Shown: positions 1 to 5,754 of the stretch, one piece after another
Layout: each line of letters begins with the position of its first letter
Numbering within the stretch: position 1 is the first letter of the stretch
Assembly (NCBI GenBank): GCA_003520455.1
Contig: DOUV01001068.1
Coordinates: forward strand, 1 to 7,892
Reading direction: 5' to 3'
Source: Chloroflexota bacterium
GTDB taxonomy: Bacteria; Chloroflexota; Anaerolineae; Ardenticatenales; Ardenticatenaceae
DNA length: 7,892 nt
Position numbers and translations under genes: made by a program
Notes under the pieces: model-generated
The model's database searches: none
Told to the model about the DNA's origin: nothing
The model's input: the letters and a program-made list of their open reading frames with translations, nothing else

Positions 1-173
1 CCGACGCCTTCAACGCCGGATTTCTGCGCCGCTGGCTCACTGGCGCGTCGATTCCAGCAGCGCTCGAGCTGGGGACCGCGCTGGGTGCACTGGCCGTCGC
101 GCGCCCTGGTGCCAGCGAGAATGCCCCCGACCTGGCGGCGGCCGAACGGTTCATCGAGGAGAGTGGAGCGTAG
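1..173 (+). CDS. PfkB-family carbohydrate kinase, C-terminal fragment (5' end outside window)
   Basis: Only the last 56 codons are present, read from base 3 to the TAG at 171-173. The first visible residues, DAFNAGFL, match the second PfkB signature. In that family the Asp is the catalytic base that deprotonates the sugar hydroxyl for phosphate transfer from ATP, and the loop before it forms the anion hole. The following helix and the segment LGTALGALAVARPGA are typical of the C-terminal ATP-site region of ribokinase, fructokinase and KDG kinase relatives. The substrate cannot be told from this fragment. One oddity: the codon before the Asp ends in CC, so it cannot be the usual Gly of GAGD; a GAAD-type variant is likely. 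The gene converges with the aldo/keto reductase, 39 bases away. Confidence 0.82.
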   Translation, partial: DAFNAGFLRRWLTGASIPAALELGTALGALAVARPGASENAPDLAAAERFIEESGA

Positions 174-191
174 AGATTAGAGATTACGGGC

Positions 192-212
192 TCGTCTTCA
201 GATCCAAGACGA
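192..212. terminator. Short hairpin between convergent genes, possible bidirectional terminator
   Basis: Arms 192-198 (TCGTCTT) and 206-212 (AAGACGA) pair perfectly over 7 bp around a 7-base loop. The hairpin lies between the kinase stop (173) and abuts the stop codon of the reductase (213-215), the expected place for a shared terminator. There is no clear T-run on either side, so this is a positional call on a modest stem. Just upstream, 172-185 holds two tandem copies of AGAGATT with no obvious role. Confidence 0.4.
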
Positions 213-1160
213 TCACAGGTCCTTACTTTCGGCGTCCAGCGCAGCGACCTCATCCTCCGAGAGGCGCCAACCCAGGGCCCCGGCGTTCTCGCGAGCCTGG
301 CGGGCGTTTTTGGCACCTGGAATGGGGAGTGCCCCCTTACACATCACCCAGTTGAGTGCTACCTGAGGCGGGGTCTTGCCGCCGTGAGCGGCACCCATCT
401 CCCGGAGGAGGCCGATCAGGGGCTGGATGTTGGCCAGGAATTTGGCGCTGGTGCGCCTGCCTCGGAGCCCTTTGGGCGGGTTGTCTGGGGTGTACTTACC
501 GGTCAGCAACCCCATCCCCAACGGACTGTAGGCGATCAGCGTGATATTCAGATCGCGGCAGGTTTGCATCAGACCGTTGTGCTCCGGCTCACGGTGGAGC
601 AAGCTATACTCCACCTGGTTCGAAGCCAACGGCACGTTGCGGCGCGCCAGGGCCGCGTGGGCGCGGCGGGTCTGCTCGACATTGTAGTTTGAGACGCCGG
701 CCGCGCGGGTCAACCCGGCACCCACTGCCTCGGCCAGACCCGCCATCCAGGTCTCGATCGAGATGATGGACAAGGGCGAGTGGATCTGATAGAGATCGAT
801 CTGGCTCAACCCCAGGCGATTGAGGCTCGACTGCAGGGCGTTCAGCAGACTCTTCCGTCGCAAGCGCCAGGGAAAGGGCATGAACTTGGTGGCGACCACC
901 ACCGGCTGACCGGCCTCGCGAATGAAACGGCCGAGCAGCCGCTCCGAGCGGCCCCAACCGTAAATTTCAGCCGTGTCAAAGAAATTGATGCCCAGCTCCA
1001 GGCTGGCTTGAAAGGCGCCGTGAACATCGGATTCGCCGTAGTCACGACCGTAGCCCCATATGAAGCGATCTCCCCAGGCCCACGCGCCTACCCCGAGCGG
1101 GCTGACGAGCAAGCCGGTGGAACCGGGGTACACGCGTTCAGACAGATGTTGGCCGTTCAT
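213..1160 (-). CDS. Aldo/keto reductase
   Basis: A 315-residue NAD(P)H-dependent oxidoreductase of the aldo/keto reductase superfamily, a cytosolic TIM barrel reducing aldehydes or ketones to alcohols. The catalytic tetrad is complete: D62 and Y67 in FDTAEIYG, K92 in ATKF, and H127 in QIHSP. The family's later motifs follow: GVSNYN (155-160), NQVEYSLLHR (181-190), YSPLGMGLLTGKY (211-223) and the cofactor-phosphate segment IPGAKNARQA (280-289). Length is normal for the family. The N-terminal part (WAWGDRFIWGYG) resembles the branch of pyridoxal-reductase-like and plant chloroplast AKRs, but the substrate is not known. The ATG at 1160 is preferred because homologous sequence begins soon after it; a TTG at 1187 would only add nine unremarkable residues. 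An AGG-containing stretch lies upstream but the ribosome site is weak. It is divergent from the zinc-finger-like gene and convergent with the kinase. Confidence 0.93.
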   Translation of the reverse strand: MNGQHLSERVYPGSTGLLVSPLGVGAWAWGDRFIWGYGRDYGESDVHGAFQASLELGINFFDTAEIYGWGRSERLLGRFIREAGQPVVVATKFMPFPWRLRRKSLLNALQSSLNRLGLSQIDLYQIHSPLSIISIETWMAGLAEAVGAGLTRAAGVSNYNVEQTRRAHAALARRNVPLASNQVEYSLLHREPEHNGLMQTCRDLNITLIAYSPLGMGLLTGKYTPDNPPKGLRGRRTSAKFLANIQPLIGLLREMGAAHGGKTPPQVALNWVMCKGALPIPGAKNARQARENAGALGWRLSEDEVAALDAESKDL

Positions 1161-1195
1161 TCTGGCAACCTGGCATCGTCCGGCCAAGAGACCTG

Positions 1196-1228
1196 GCAGC
1201 GATCAGGGAACGCGAGAGAGCAGCGATC
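1196..1228. repeat. Pair of 9-base direct repeats upstream of the reductase
   Basis: GCAGCGATC occurs at 1196-1204 and again at 1220-1228, 24 bases apart start to start and about 36-68 bases upstream of the reductase ATG on the - strand. Such a position would suit a regulator-binding pair or 5' leader elements, but two copies of a 9-mer are weak evidence and no promoter could be placed with confidence here. Confidence 0.25.
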
Positions 1229-1291
1229 CCGTCGTGGTCCGCACCCTGATACGCGCCACACTCACAGATTTGGCTAGCGAGAGAGTATGGC

Positions 1292-1351
1292 GCCGGCCTC
1301 ACGGGCGAACACTCTGTTACAGTGAGGTGCAGGGCGCCCCGTGAGGCCGGC
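1292..1351. repeat. Inverted repeat A, 14-bp perfect arms
   Basis: GCCGGCCTCACGGG (1292-1305) pairs with its exact complement at 1338-1351; two more pairs can form on the inner side if one C is bulged. The loop of about 32 bases contains CACT/AGTG (1310-1313/1321-1324), which could form a small inner stem. GTGAGG occurs both in the loop (1322-1327) and in the right arm (1341-1346), so the left arm has a weaker alternative partner. Confidence 0.6.
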
Positions 1352-1368
1352 ACCTCGCGCTTAGCGGC

Positions 1369-1408
1369 GATGAACAAACCGTCACAGCATTCGCGAGAGC
1401 TGTTCATC
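1369..1408. repeat. Inverted repeat B, 8-bp arms with nested stem
   Basis: GATGAACA (1369-1376) is complementary to TGTTCATC (1401-1408). Inside, ACAGC (1384-1388) can pair with GCTGT (1399-1403), sharing bases with the outer right arm, so the two stems are mutually exclusive alternatives. This is the weakest of the four repeats and could be chance alone. Confidence 0.4.
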
Positions 1409-1449
1409 TCACATTCAGCTTCGCAAGGTATTGTTGAAATTGTAGCCGA

Positions 1450-1499
1450 GCCACACTGCGAGACAAACTCGCTTCCCAATGACCTTACGGCAGTGTGGC
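1450..1499. repeat. Inverted repeat C, 10-bp perfect arms with inner hairpin
   Basis: GCCACACTGC (1450-1459) pairs with GCAGTGTGGC (1490-1499). The stem extends outward by about four pairs if one A is bulged. Inside is a small hairpin, GCGAG (1458-1462) with CTCGC (1468-1472) around the loop ACAAA, overlapping the outer left arm by two bases. Confidence 0.5.
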
Positions 1500-1503
1500 C
1501 GGC

Positions 1504-1559
1504 CCGGCCGCGCCGCGGTGCAACACAGTCTCTCCTTGACCTCACCACGGCGCGGCCGG
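1504..1559. repeat. Inverted repeat D, 17-base arms, directly upstream of the zinc-finger-like gene
   Basis: Arms 1504-1520 and 1543-1559 are complementary at 16 of 17 positions, with one C-A mismatch (1516/1547), around a 22-base loop. The stem is almost entirely G and C. It ends 22 bases before the GAGGA ribosome site (1582-1586) of the following gene. If transcribed with that gene it would form a stable structure in the leader, able to affect termination, message stability or translation. Confidence 0.55.
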
Positions 1560-1593
1560 TCGGCTTCCCCACATTCTTCCCGAGGAACATGGA

Positions 1594-2211
1594 ATGAGTG
1601 ATCGCCCTTACGAGCGCGAACTTCGAATTGCCGAGGATATCTACGCCCGGTGGGAACGAGGTATCTGCGAGATAGAAGGAAAAGGATGGGGGCCACGAGC
1701 CAAAGAGTTGCACCTCTGCCACCGCTGCGGTCGCATCTGCTGCGATTCGTGTGCCCGTCCGCTCAAAGAGCGCCGAGAGACGCCGTTCACCGAAGAGGAT
1801 GGCGAGACCTATCGCGCCTGGGCGATCATGAGCGCGACGGTCGAGCGGCTGCTCGCGACGATGAAAGAGATCCGCAGCTATCTGGTCTACGAGCATGATA
1901 TCGTCATCAAGCCCGGCATCTTCGGCATCGGCACAAAGAAGTATCGCCAGAGTGACGGTCGCCCCTGGAGTGAGATTACAGCCGAGAAGGAAGCCGAGCT
2001 CAGGACCCTCATCCACGAGTTCAAACGGATTCCGCACGAGTACCCCCTGAAAATGGCCGCGATGGTCAAGACGCAGGTCGACTATCACCAGAGTCAGGAC
2101 TACGAGAGCAAGTACAGCCCGTATCTCTGCCAGGAGTGCCAGACGGAGAAGGACGCCCTCGGCACGGCCCCGGCGGTACCCAAGAATCTGGTGATGTGGC
2201 ACGACGAGTAA
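1594..2211 (+). CDS. Unrecognised protein with split Cys-rich zinc-finger-like motif
   Basis: A 205-residue soluble protein that I do not recognise. It carries LCHRCGRICCDSC (41-53), i.e. C42-x2-C45-x3-C49-C50-x2-C53, and a distant CQEC (C179-x2-C182). The spacing of paired cysteines resembles a FYVE/B-box-like treble-clef zinc site whose last ligand pair is displaced by about 125 residues. Seven of the eight cysteines lie in these motifs (the other is C25), which supports metal binding. The insert between them is rich in charged, helix-prone sequence (about 75-105 and 125-165), so it may form a helical hairpin bringing the two halves together. There is no signal peptide or membrane segment. 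The start is well supported: GAGGA at 1582-1586, seven bases before the ATG. The gene appears monocistronic, with stem-loops upstream and a hairpin terminator just after the stop. Function is unknown; a structural or nucleic-acid/protein-binding role is only a guess. Confidence 0.8.
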   Translation: MSDRPYERELRIAEDIYARWERGICEIEGKGWGPRAKELHLCHRCGRICCDSCARPLKERRETPFTEEDGETYRAWAIMSATVERLLATMKEIRSYLVYEHDIVIKPGIFGIGTKKYRQSDGRPWSEITAEKEAELRTLIHEFKRIPHEYPLKMAAMVKTQVDYHQSQDYESKYSPYLCQECQTEKDALGTAPAVPKNLVMWHDE

Positions 2212-2229
2212 AGGTCATCGAGACACTGC

Positions 2230-2257
2230 CAACGGCTTCCCTCACCGGGAGCCGTTG
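2230..2257 (+). terminator. Hairpin terminator of the zinc-finger-like gene
   Basis: CAACGGC (2230-2236) pairs with GCCGTTG (2251-2257) and TCCC with GGGA continue the stem after one bulged T, giving 11 pairs around the loop TCACC. It begins 19 bases after the stop codon and is followed by CGCTTTCC, a weak T-run. Position and stem strength support intrinsic termination. Confidence 0.65.
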
Positions 2258-2283
2258 CGCTTTCCAGCGCTCGCCTGCCGGCC

Positions 2284-2300
2284 CGGGCGGTCACCGCCCG
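2284..2300. repeat. Compact near-palindromic hairpin between terminator and promoter
   Basis: CGGGCGG (2284-2290) and CCGCCCG (2294-2300) form a perfect 7-bp stem with a 3-base TCA loop; read as DNA it is a 17-base palindrome around a central C. It lies downstream of the previous terminator and about 70 bases upstream of the candidate -35 for the next gene. It could be a second terminator stem or an operator; there is no T-run. Confidence 0.4.
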
Positions 2301-2370
2301 ACCAGCGAGCTTTGCCGAGGGACCTGGCACCTGGCTCGTGTGGTGGCACGGCCGCGCCCCCGCACTCGCT

Positions 2371-2400
2371 TTGCCTTTCCACGGGGTTTGGGCGTAAATT
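2371..2400 (+). promoter_or_regulatory. Candidate promoter for the HEPN-CBS gene
   Basis: A -35-like TTGCCT (2371-2376) and a -10-like TAAATT (2395-2400) are separated by 18 bases, each matching the sigma-70 consensus at four of six positions. Transcription would start near 2407, about 28 bases before the ATG at 2435. The spot is locally AT-rich in an otherwise GC-rich gap, which adds some support. Confidence 0.38.
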
Positions 2401-2434
2401 ACGCGATCCCCGGCTCAGAAAGGCACGATGGACC

Positions 2435-3166
2435 ATGGAGTACGAACGATTCTACGAGCAGGTTCAGTCGCTGCGGGAGCGCGCAGAGGAAGACCCTCAC
2501 GGCGCCGGGCTGGAGGCCCTCCGCCTGCTGGAAGATCTCTTCTACGAGCTGTCCCGCGAGCGCGGCTGGCGGAGCCGCCGCGGTGGGCTCGGCGAATACA
2601 GCAACTTCTTGAAGGTGCGCGACTTCTTGACTGAGGGCCGGCACGCCCGCGCTCGGCGCTACGCGGATGTCCGCAATTGCGTCTCGCACCGCAGCGGTCT
2701 GCTCATCAGCGCGGCACTGACAGATGAGATCCTCGACTTTCTGGAGACCCTGGTCAAGAGCGGCGCTCTGACGGCCGAGCAACTTATGAGCCGGCGGCTT
2801 CATACCGTCGAGCCCGACGATTTGCTCCTCACGGCGCGCGACTGGATGCTCCACCACGGCGTTAACCAGCTCCCGGTCGTCCGCGATGGCCTGGTCGAGG
2901 GCATCCTGACCAACCGCGACCTCCTCCTCGTCGAAGCGCGGCCACGCGATGCTCATCGCGCCGTGGCCGAGCTGCGCGTTGCCAATGCAATGAACGCGGA
3001 CAGCAACGAACGGACGGCGTTCATTGCGCGCATCGCCGGTTACGAGGAGGTCATTGAAGCGTTCCGCGCCAGCAGGGTTGTCGCCCTGTTCGTGAGCGAG
3101 CGTGGCCTCCCGACCGAGCCGCTCCTCGGCATCATCACCGCGAGCGACTTGCTCCCGAAGCTGTAA
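2435..3166 (+). CDS. HEPN-like domain fused to a CBS-domain pair
   Basis: A 243-residue cytosolic protein in two parts. Residues 1-112 are predicted all-helical and contain ADVRNCVSH, i.e. R80-N81-x3-H85, immediately before a final helix. This matches the R-[N/D/H]-x3-5-H motif of HEPN domains, many of which are metal-independent RNases in toxin-antitoxin and defence systems, while others only bind RNA. Residues 116-243 are two CBS motifs. The first ends in GILTNRDL (T159, D162) and the second in GIITASDLL (T235, D238); both keep the T-x-x-D pattern that contacts ribose of bound adenine nucleotides in the CBS family. The ATG at 2435 is preferred over an out-of-frame ATG at 2428 and over upstream in-frame codons with no RBS; AGAAAGG (2417-2423) is a usable, rather distant ribosome site. 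The gene has its own candidate promoter and no antitoxin-like small gene beside it. CBS assignment is firm; the HEPN assignment rests on the motif and helical context. Confidence 0.85.
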   Translation: MEYERFYEQVQSLRERAEEDPHGAGLEALRLLEDLFYELSRERGWRSRRGGLGEYSNFLKVRDFLTEGRHARARRYADVRNCVSHRSGLLISAALTDEILDFLETLVKSGALTAEQLMSRRLHTVEPDDLLLTARDWMLHHGVNQLPVVRDGLVEGILTNRDLLLVEARPRDAHRAVAELRVANAMNADSNERTAFIARIAGYEEVIEAFRASRVVALFVSERGLPTEPLLGIITASDLLPKL

Positions 3167-3368
3167 GCGGCTCGCTCCCGGTCCACAATCCCCACGCTCA
3201 GCATGTCTGCCCGAGCAGCACACGCCGCACGCGGCATTCTCGCTTCAGGTCCCATTTTCGTTTACTCCCCAGGTGTTCGTGGTCAGGTTCTTGCTTGCTA
3301 CCCATCAGGTTGCGGCGCGACGGTTAAGCCGCTGACGCAGTCCTCTCGTTCTCTGATGGAGTGGTACC

Positions 3369-4583
3369 ATGAAACCTTCTGCCCGCTCTTCCTTACTGCT
3401 CATCGTGGCGTTGCTCGCGAGCTTCAGTCTCGCGTGCGGCGTCTGCACGTTCAGCGTGCCGCGATTCGGACCTCCGGTTAGCACCGAGAATAACCGTCCT
3501 GAACCAGCCCAACCCCAGCAAGTCCCCGAAACGCGCCCGACGCTTGCTTCGGTTCCGACCCTCCCGGCTGCCCCTCAGGCGAATGTAGCGACGGCTGGGG
3601 ATCAACTCGTCCAACTCTACCAGCAGGTCATCCCCGGTGTGGTCAGCATCAACGTTCAAACCCAGCAGGGCATCGCCGCCGGGTCCGGGTTCATCATCGA
3701 CGATCAAGGGCACATCGCGACCAACAATCACGTCGTTCTCGGGGCGAACGACGTGATTGTGACGTTCTACAACGGCCTTGAGGCGCGGGCCGACGTTGTC
3801 GGCACGGATCCCTTCAGCGACCTGGCGGTCATCAAAGTGGAGCAACTGCCCCAGGGCACTCATCCGCTCCCCCTCGCCAATTCCGACGATGTCAAGCCGG
3901 GCCAACAGGCCATTGCAATCGGTAATCCTTTTGGCGAGGAGGGTACCATGACCGCCGGTATCATCAGTGCGGTTGGCCGCACGATCCCGTCGCTGGCGCC
4001 CCAATTCGGTATCCCGCTCGCGATTCAGACCGACGCACCGATCAATCCGGGCAACTCCGGTGGGCCATTGTTGAATAGCGCCGGCCAGGTCATCGGGGTC
4101 AACTCGCAGCTCGAGTCGGGCGGCCTCCGCGCAAATGTGGGGGTCGGCTTTGCGGTGCCCGCCAACATTGTCCGCCGCGTCGCGCCGTTCCTCATCAAGG
4201 AGGGGCGCTACCAGTGGCCCTGGATCGGTATTAGTGGCATCAGCATGAGTCTGGCTCTGGCCGACGCTTTGAACACCCAAACGGAGCAAGGCGCCTATGT
4301 CGTCGAGGTCATCTCCGGCAGTCCGGCCGACCGCGCCGGTCTGCAAGGCGCCCAGATCGAGACCCGGAACGGAATCCAGGTGCCGGTGGGCGGCGACGTC
4401 ATCGTTGAGGCCGACGGCAATACAATCCGTAGTTGGGATGACCTGCTGTCGTATACGGCGCTCCAGCAGGTTGGCCAGACGGTCAACCTTACCGTGCTGC
4501 GCAACGGCAAGCAGATTACAGTGCCCGTCGAGCTTGCCGCCCGGCCGCAGAACCTTCAACCCGAACAGCAGACCTCACCATGA
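3369..4583 (+). CDS. htrA: HtrA/DegP-type serine protease with one PDZ domain, exported
   Basis: A 404-residue S1C-family protease for envelope protein quality control. Residues 1-22 form a signal peptide (MKPSARSS, then a hydrophobic stretch) ending at C23. The sequence FSLAC suggests a lipoprotein, but the lipobox is imperfect (Ser at -3, Leu at -2), so ordinary signal-peptide cleavage is also possible. Residues 35-75 are a Pro/Gln-rich linker. The trypsin-like domain spans about 78-275 with a complete triad: H121 in TNNHVV, D151 in SDLAV and S230 in GNSGGP. A single PDZ domain follows (about 283-390), with the carboxylate-binding region near WIGISG and GDVIVEADG. One PDZ resembles the DegS/HhoA/HtrA1 layout rather than two-PDZ DegP. 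The ribosome site GGAG (3358-3361) lies seven bases before the ATG. The 202-base gap upstream has no clear promoter; a strong terminator follows, so it is probably transcribed alone. Confidence 0.95.
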   Translation: MKPSARSSLLLIVALLASFSLACGVCTFSVPRFGPPVSTENNRPEPAQPQQVPETRPTLASVPTLPAAPQANVATAGDQLVQLYQQVIPGVVSINVQTQQGIAAGSGFIIDDQGHIATNNHVVLGANDVIVTFYNGLEARADVVGTDPFSDLAVIKVEQLPQGTHPLPLANSDDVKPGQQAIAIGNPFGEEGTMTAGIISAVGRTIPSLAPQFGIPLAIQTDAPINPGNSGGPLLNSAGQVIGVNSQLESGGLRANVGVGFAVPANIVRRVAPFLIKEGRYQWPWIGISGISMSLALADALNTQTEQGAYVVEVISGSPADRAGLQGAQIETRNGIQVPVGGDVIVEADGNTIRSWDDLLSYTALQQVGQTVNLTVLRNGKQITVPVELAARPQNLQPEQQTSP

Positions 4584-4602
4584 CCTGCCGCTGCAAGTCA
4601 AT

Positions 4603-4633
4603 GGCCGGCGCCGATTGCCCACCGGCGCCGGCC
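4603..4633 (+). terminator. Strong GC-rich hairpin terminator after the HtrA gene
   Basis: GGCCGGCGCCG (4603-4613) and CGGCGCCGGCC (4623-4633) form a perfect 11-bp stem around a 9-base loop, starting 20 bases after the protease stop codon. It is followed by CTTTGAC rather than a long T-run, which is common in GC-rich genomes. Confidence 0.7.
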
Positions 4634-4684
4634 CTTTGACCACGTCTCCCGGTGCCCTCTTGAAGCGCCCGCCGAGCCAAGTTG

Positions 4685-4693
4685 TGCTACAAT
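4685..4693 (+). promoter_or_regulatory. Extended -10 promoter element for fdhD
   Basis: The sequence TGTGCTACAAT contains TACAAT (4688-4693; five of six consensus matches) preceded by TGC, an extended -10 TGn motif (4685-4687). No good -35 hexamer sits at 17 bases; TTGAAG lies 22 bases upstream, too far. Extended -10 promoters can work without a -35. The start site would be near 4700, giving a leader of about 65 bases before the fdhD ATG. It lies after the upstream terminator, as expected for a separate transcription unit. Confidence 0.6.
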
Positions 4694-4766
4694 GGCTCAG
4701 CGTATAAACCAATCGCCAGCCTTCATTATGAATGACCGCCGATGAGCGACTATTCCACGAGGAACG

Positions 4767-5591
4767 ATGGATCGAGCAAGCGCCGCAATTGCCTGGGAAG
4801 ATAGCTACTGGTCGTTTGATGGCGACCGCGTGACCCCCGCTCGCAAGGGTATCATGCGCGAGACGCCCTGGCCGCTTTTTGTCGACGAGCACGAGTGGCT
4901 TCAGGTCGTGGCGACTCCGGTCCAGCTCGAACTCTTCGCTGTTGGTTTCCTCTACAACGAGGGTGTCATCGATTCGCTCGACGAGGTGCTCAGCGTCCGT
5001 GTCTGTGACGAGCCCGAAGCGATTATTGACGTCCGTCTGACCCACCGGGTCATCCTGCCCACGAAACGCACGCTCACCAGCGGCTGTGGCGGGGGCACCA
5101 CCTTCGCCGACCTGGCGGCAACCCGCGAGCCCCTCCCGACGACTTGCGCCTGGACCCCCGACGATGTGTACGGTGCCATGAGTGGGCTCCTGGGCGCGGT
5201 GGCTGAGGAGTATCGCGCGTTCGGCGGCTTCCACAGCAGCGCGCTCAGCCCTGGCGGCAGGCAGATCAGTTTCGTCGCCAACGACGTCGGCCGCCACAAC
5301 ACGATTGACAAGCTAGCCGGTGCCTGCCTGCTCTACGGCATCGATCCGCACGAACACATGCTGGTCAGTACCGGACGCATCTCGAGCGAGATGATCGGCA
5401 AAGCCGCACGGCTCGGCATCGAGGTCGTCATCTCGCGCAACTCGCCCACAGCCACGACCGTGCAGCTCGCTCGGGCGTGGAATATCACCGTGATCGGCTA
5501 CTGCCGGGGGCGGCGCATGCACGTCTACAGCGCGCCCGAGCGCATCCTGGTGCCCCAACCGGCCTTCGTTCCTGAGACTCGCTCCACCTGA
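4767..5591 (+). CDS. fdhD: Formate dehydrogenase accessory sulfurtransferase FdhD
   Basis: A 274-residue cytosolic sulfurtransferase that, in characterised relatives, carries sulfur from the cysteine desulfurase IscS to the bis-MGD molybdenum cofactor so that formate dehydrogenase becomes active. Family landmarks appear in order: ETPWPLFVDEHEW (32-44), GFLYNEGVI (60-68), the catalytic loop TSGCGGG (104-110, C107), FHSSALS (155-161), DVGRHNTIDKLAG (173-185), and STGRISSEMIGKAA (201-214) followed by ISRNSPT. In the E. coli enzyme this loop has two cysteines in a CxxC; here the second position is Gly (G110), leaving C107 as the only loop cysteine, a variant found in other FdhD proteins. The ATG at 4767 is the first in frame; GAGGA (4759-4763) is three bases before it, unusually close. 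No formate dehydrogenase subunit or cofactor gene is adjacent, so the target enzyme must be encoded elsewhere. Confidence 0.95.
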   Translation: MDRASAAIAWEDSYWSFDGDRVTPARKGIMRETPWPLFVDEHEWLQVVATPVQLELFAVGFLYNEGVIDSLDEVLSVRVCDEPEAIIDVRLTHRVILPTKRTLTSGCGGGTTFADLAATREPLPTTCAWTPDDVYGAMSGLLGAVAEEYRAFGGFHSSALSPGGRQISFVANDVGRHNTIDKLAGACLLYGIDPHEHMLVSTGRISSEMIGKAARLGIEVVISRNSPTATTVQLARAWNITVIGYCRGRRMHVYSAPERILVPQPAFVPETRST

Positions 5592-5599
5592 GCGCGCTG

Positions 5600-5616
5600 C
5601 GGCCGGCTGCGGGCCG
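5600..5616 (+). terminator. Weak hairpin after fdhD, possible terminator
   Basis: CGGCC (5600-5604) pairs with GGCCG (5612-5616) around a 7-base loop, nine bases after the fdhD stop codon, followed by TGTTTGTG. The short stem and broken T-run make it only a candidate. The rest of the gap to the next gene (5617-5754) shows no gene; GATCGGC (5698-5704) and GCCGATC (5751-5757) form a spaced inverted repeat touching the next promoter's -35 region. Confidence 0.3.
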
Positions 5617-5754
5617 TGTTTGTGTGCCCCTTTTCGCTCCCAAATCTGAACCTTACGGCCGGTCTCCTCTCCTCCAGCGGCCGATGGAGCTTACATCGAT
5701 CGGCTGATTCCGCGATCCACCCTTCCGCCTCAGCGCCAATATCCCGCTCGGCCG

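Larger units (their letters stand above)
1292..1559. other. Array of four consecutive stem-loops in a divergent intergenic region; candidate structured RNA or leader
   Basis: The gap between the divergent reductase and zinc-finger-like genes (1161-1593) has no convincing coding region. Within it, four inverted repeats follow one another: 1292-1305/1338-1351 (14 of 14), 1369-1376/1401-1408 (8 of 8), 1450-1459/1490-1499 (10 of 10, extendable with a bulge) and 1504-1520/1543-1559 (16 of 17). Because the flanking genes point away from each other, neither needs a terminator here, so these are not explained as ordinary terminators. A structured 5' leader of the + strand gene, a small RNA, or regulator-binding sites are all possible. 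No known riboswitch or RNA family was recognised, no transposase or target duplication suggests a mobile element, and no clear promoter was found. The strand is unknown. Confidence 0.5.

Noticed and set aside
1292..1559. Stem-loop array as a CRISPR array or as remains of an insertion sequence
   Set aside because: The repeats are inverted and all different in sequence, with no regular spacers, so this is not CRISPR. No transposase fragment, terminal repeat pair or target duplication is visible.
1322..1597. 91-codon frame on the + strand whose TGA overlaps the ATG at 1594 (ATGA)
   Set aside because: The ATGA overlap looks like translational coupling, but the frame has a GTG start, no good ribosome site, no recognisable motif, and is built largely from the arms of the inverted repeats. 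An internal start at 1370 is no better.
1138..2202. 354-codon open frame on the - strand
   Set aside because: It runs antisense through the zinc-finger-like gene and the stem-loop region. Its translation has no recognisable domain, and the + strand gene has a good ribosome site and a meaningful cysteine motif. It is a by-product of GC-rich codon use.
3393..4559. 388-codon open frame on the - strand
   Set aside because: It is antisense to the HtrA protease, whose triad and PDZ domain prove the + strand reading. The reverse translation is rich in Arg, Asp and His, as expected of a shadow frame.
4728..4745. Five-codon leader frame (MNDRR) before fdhD
   Set aside because: Too short and without a ribosome site to claim as a regulatory leader peptide.
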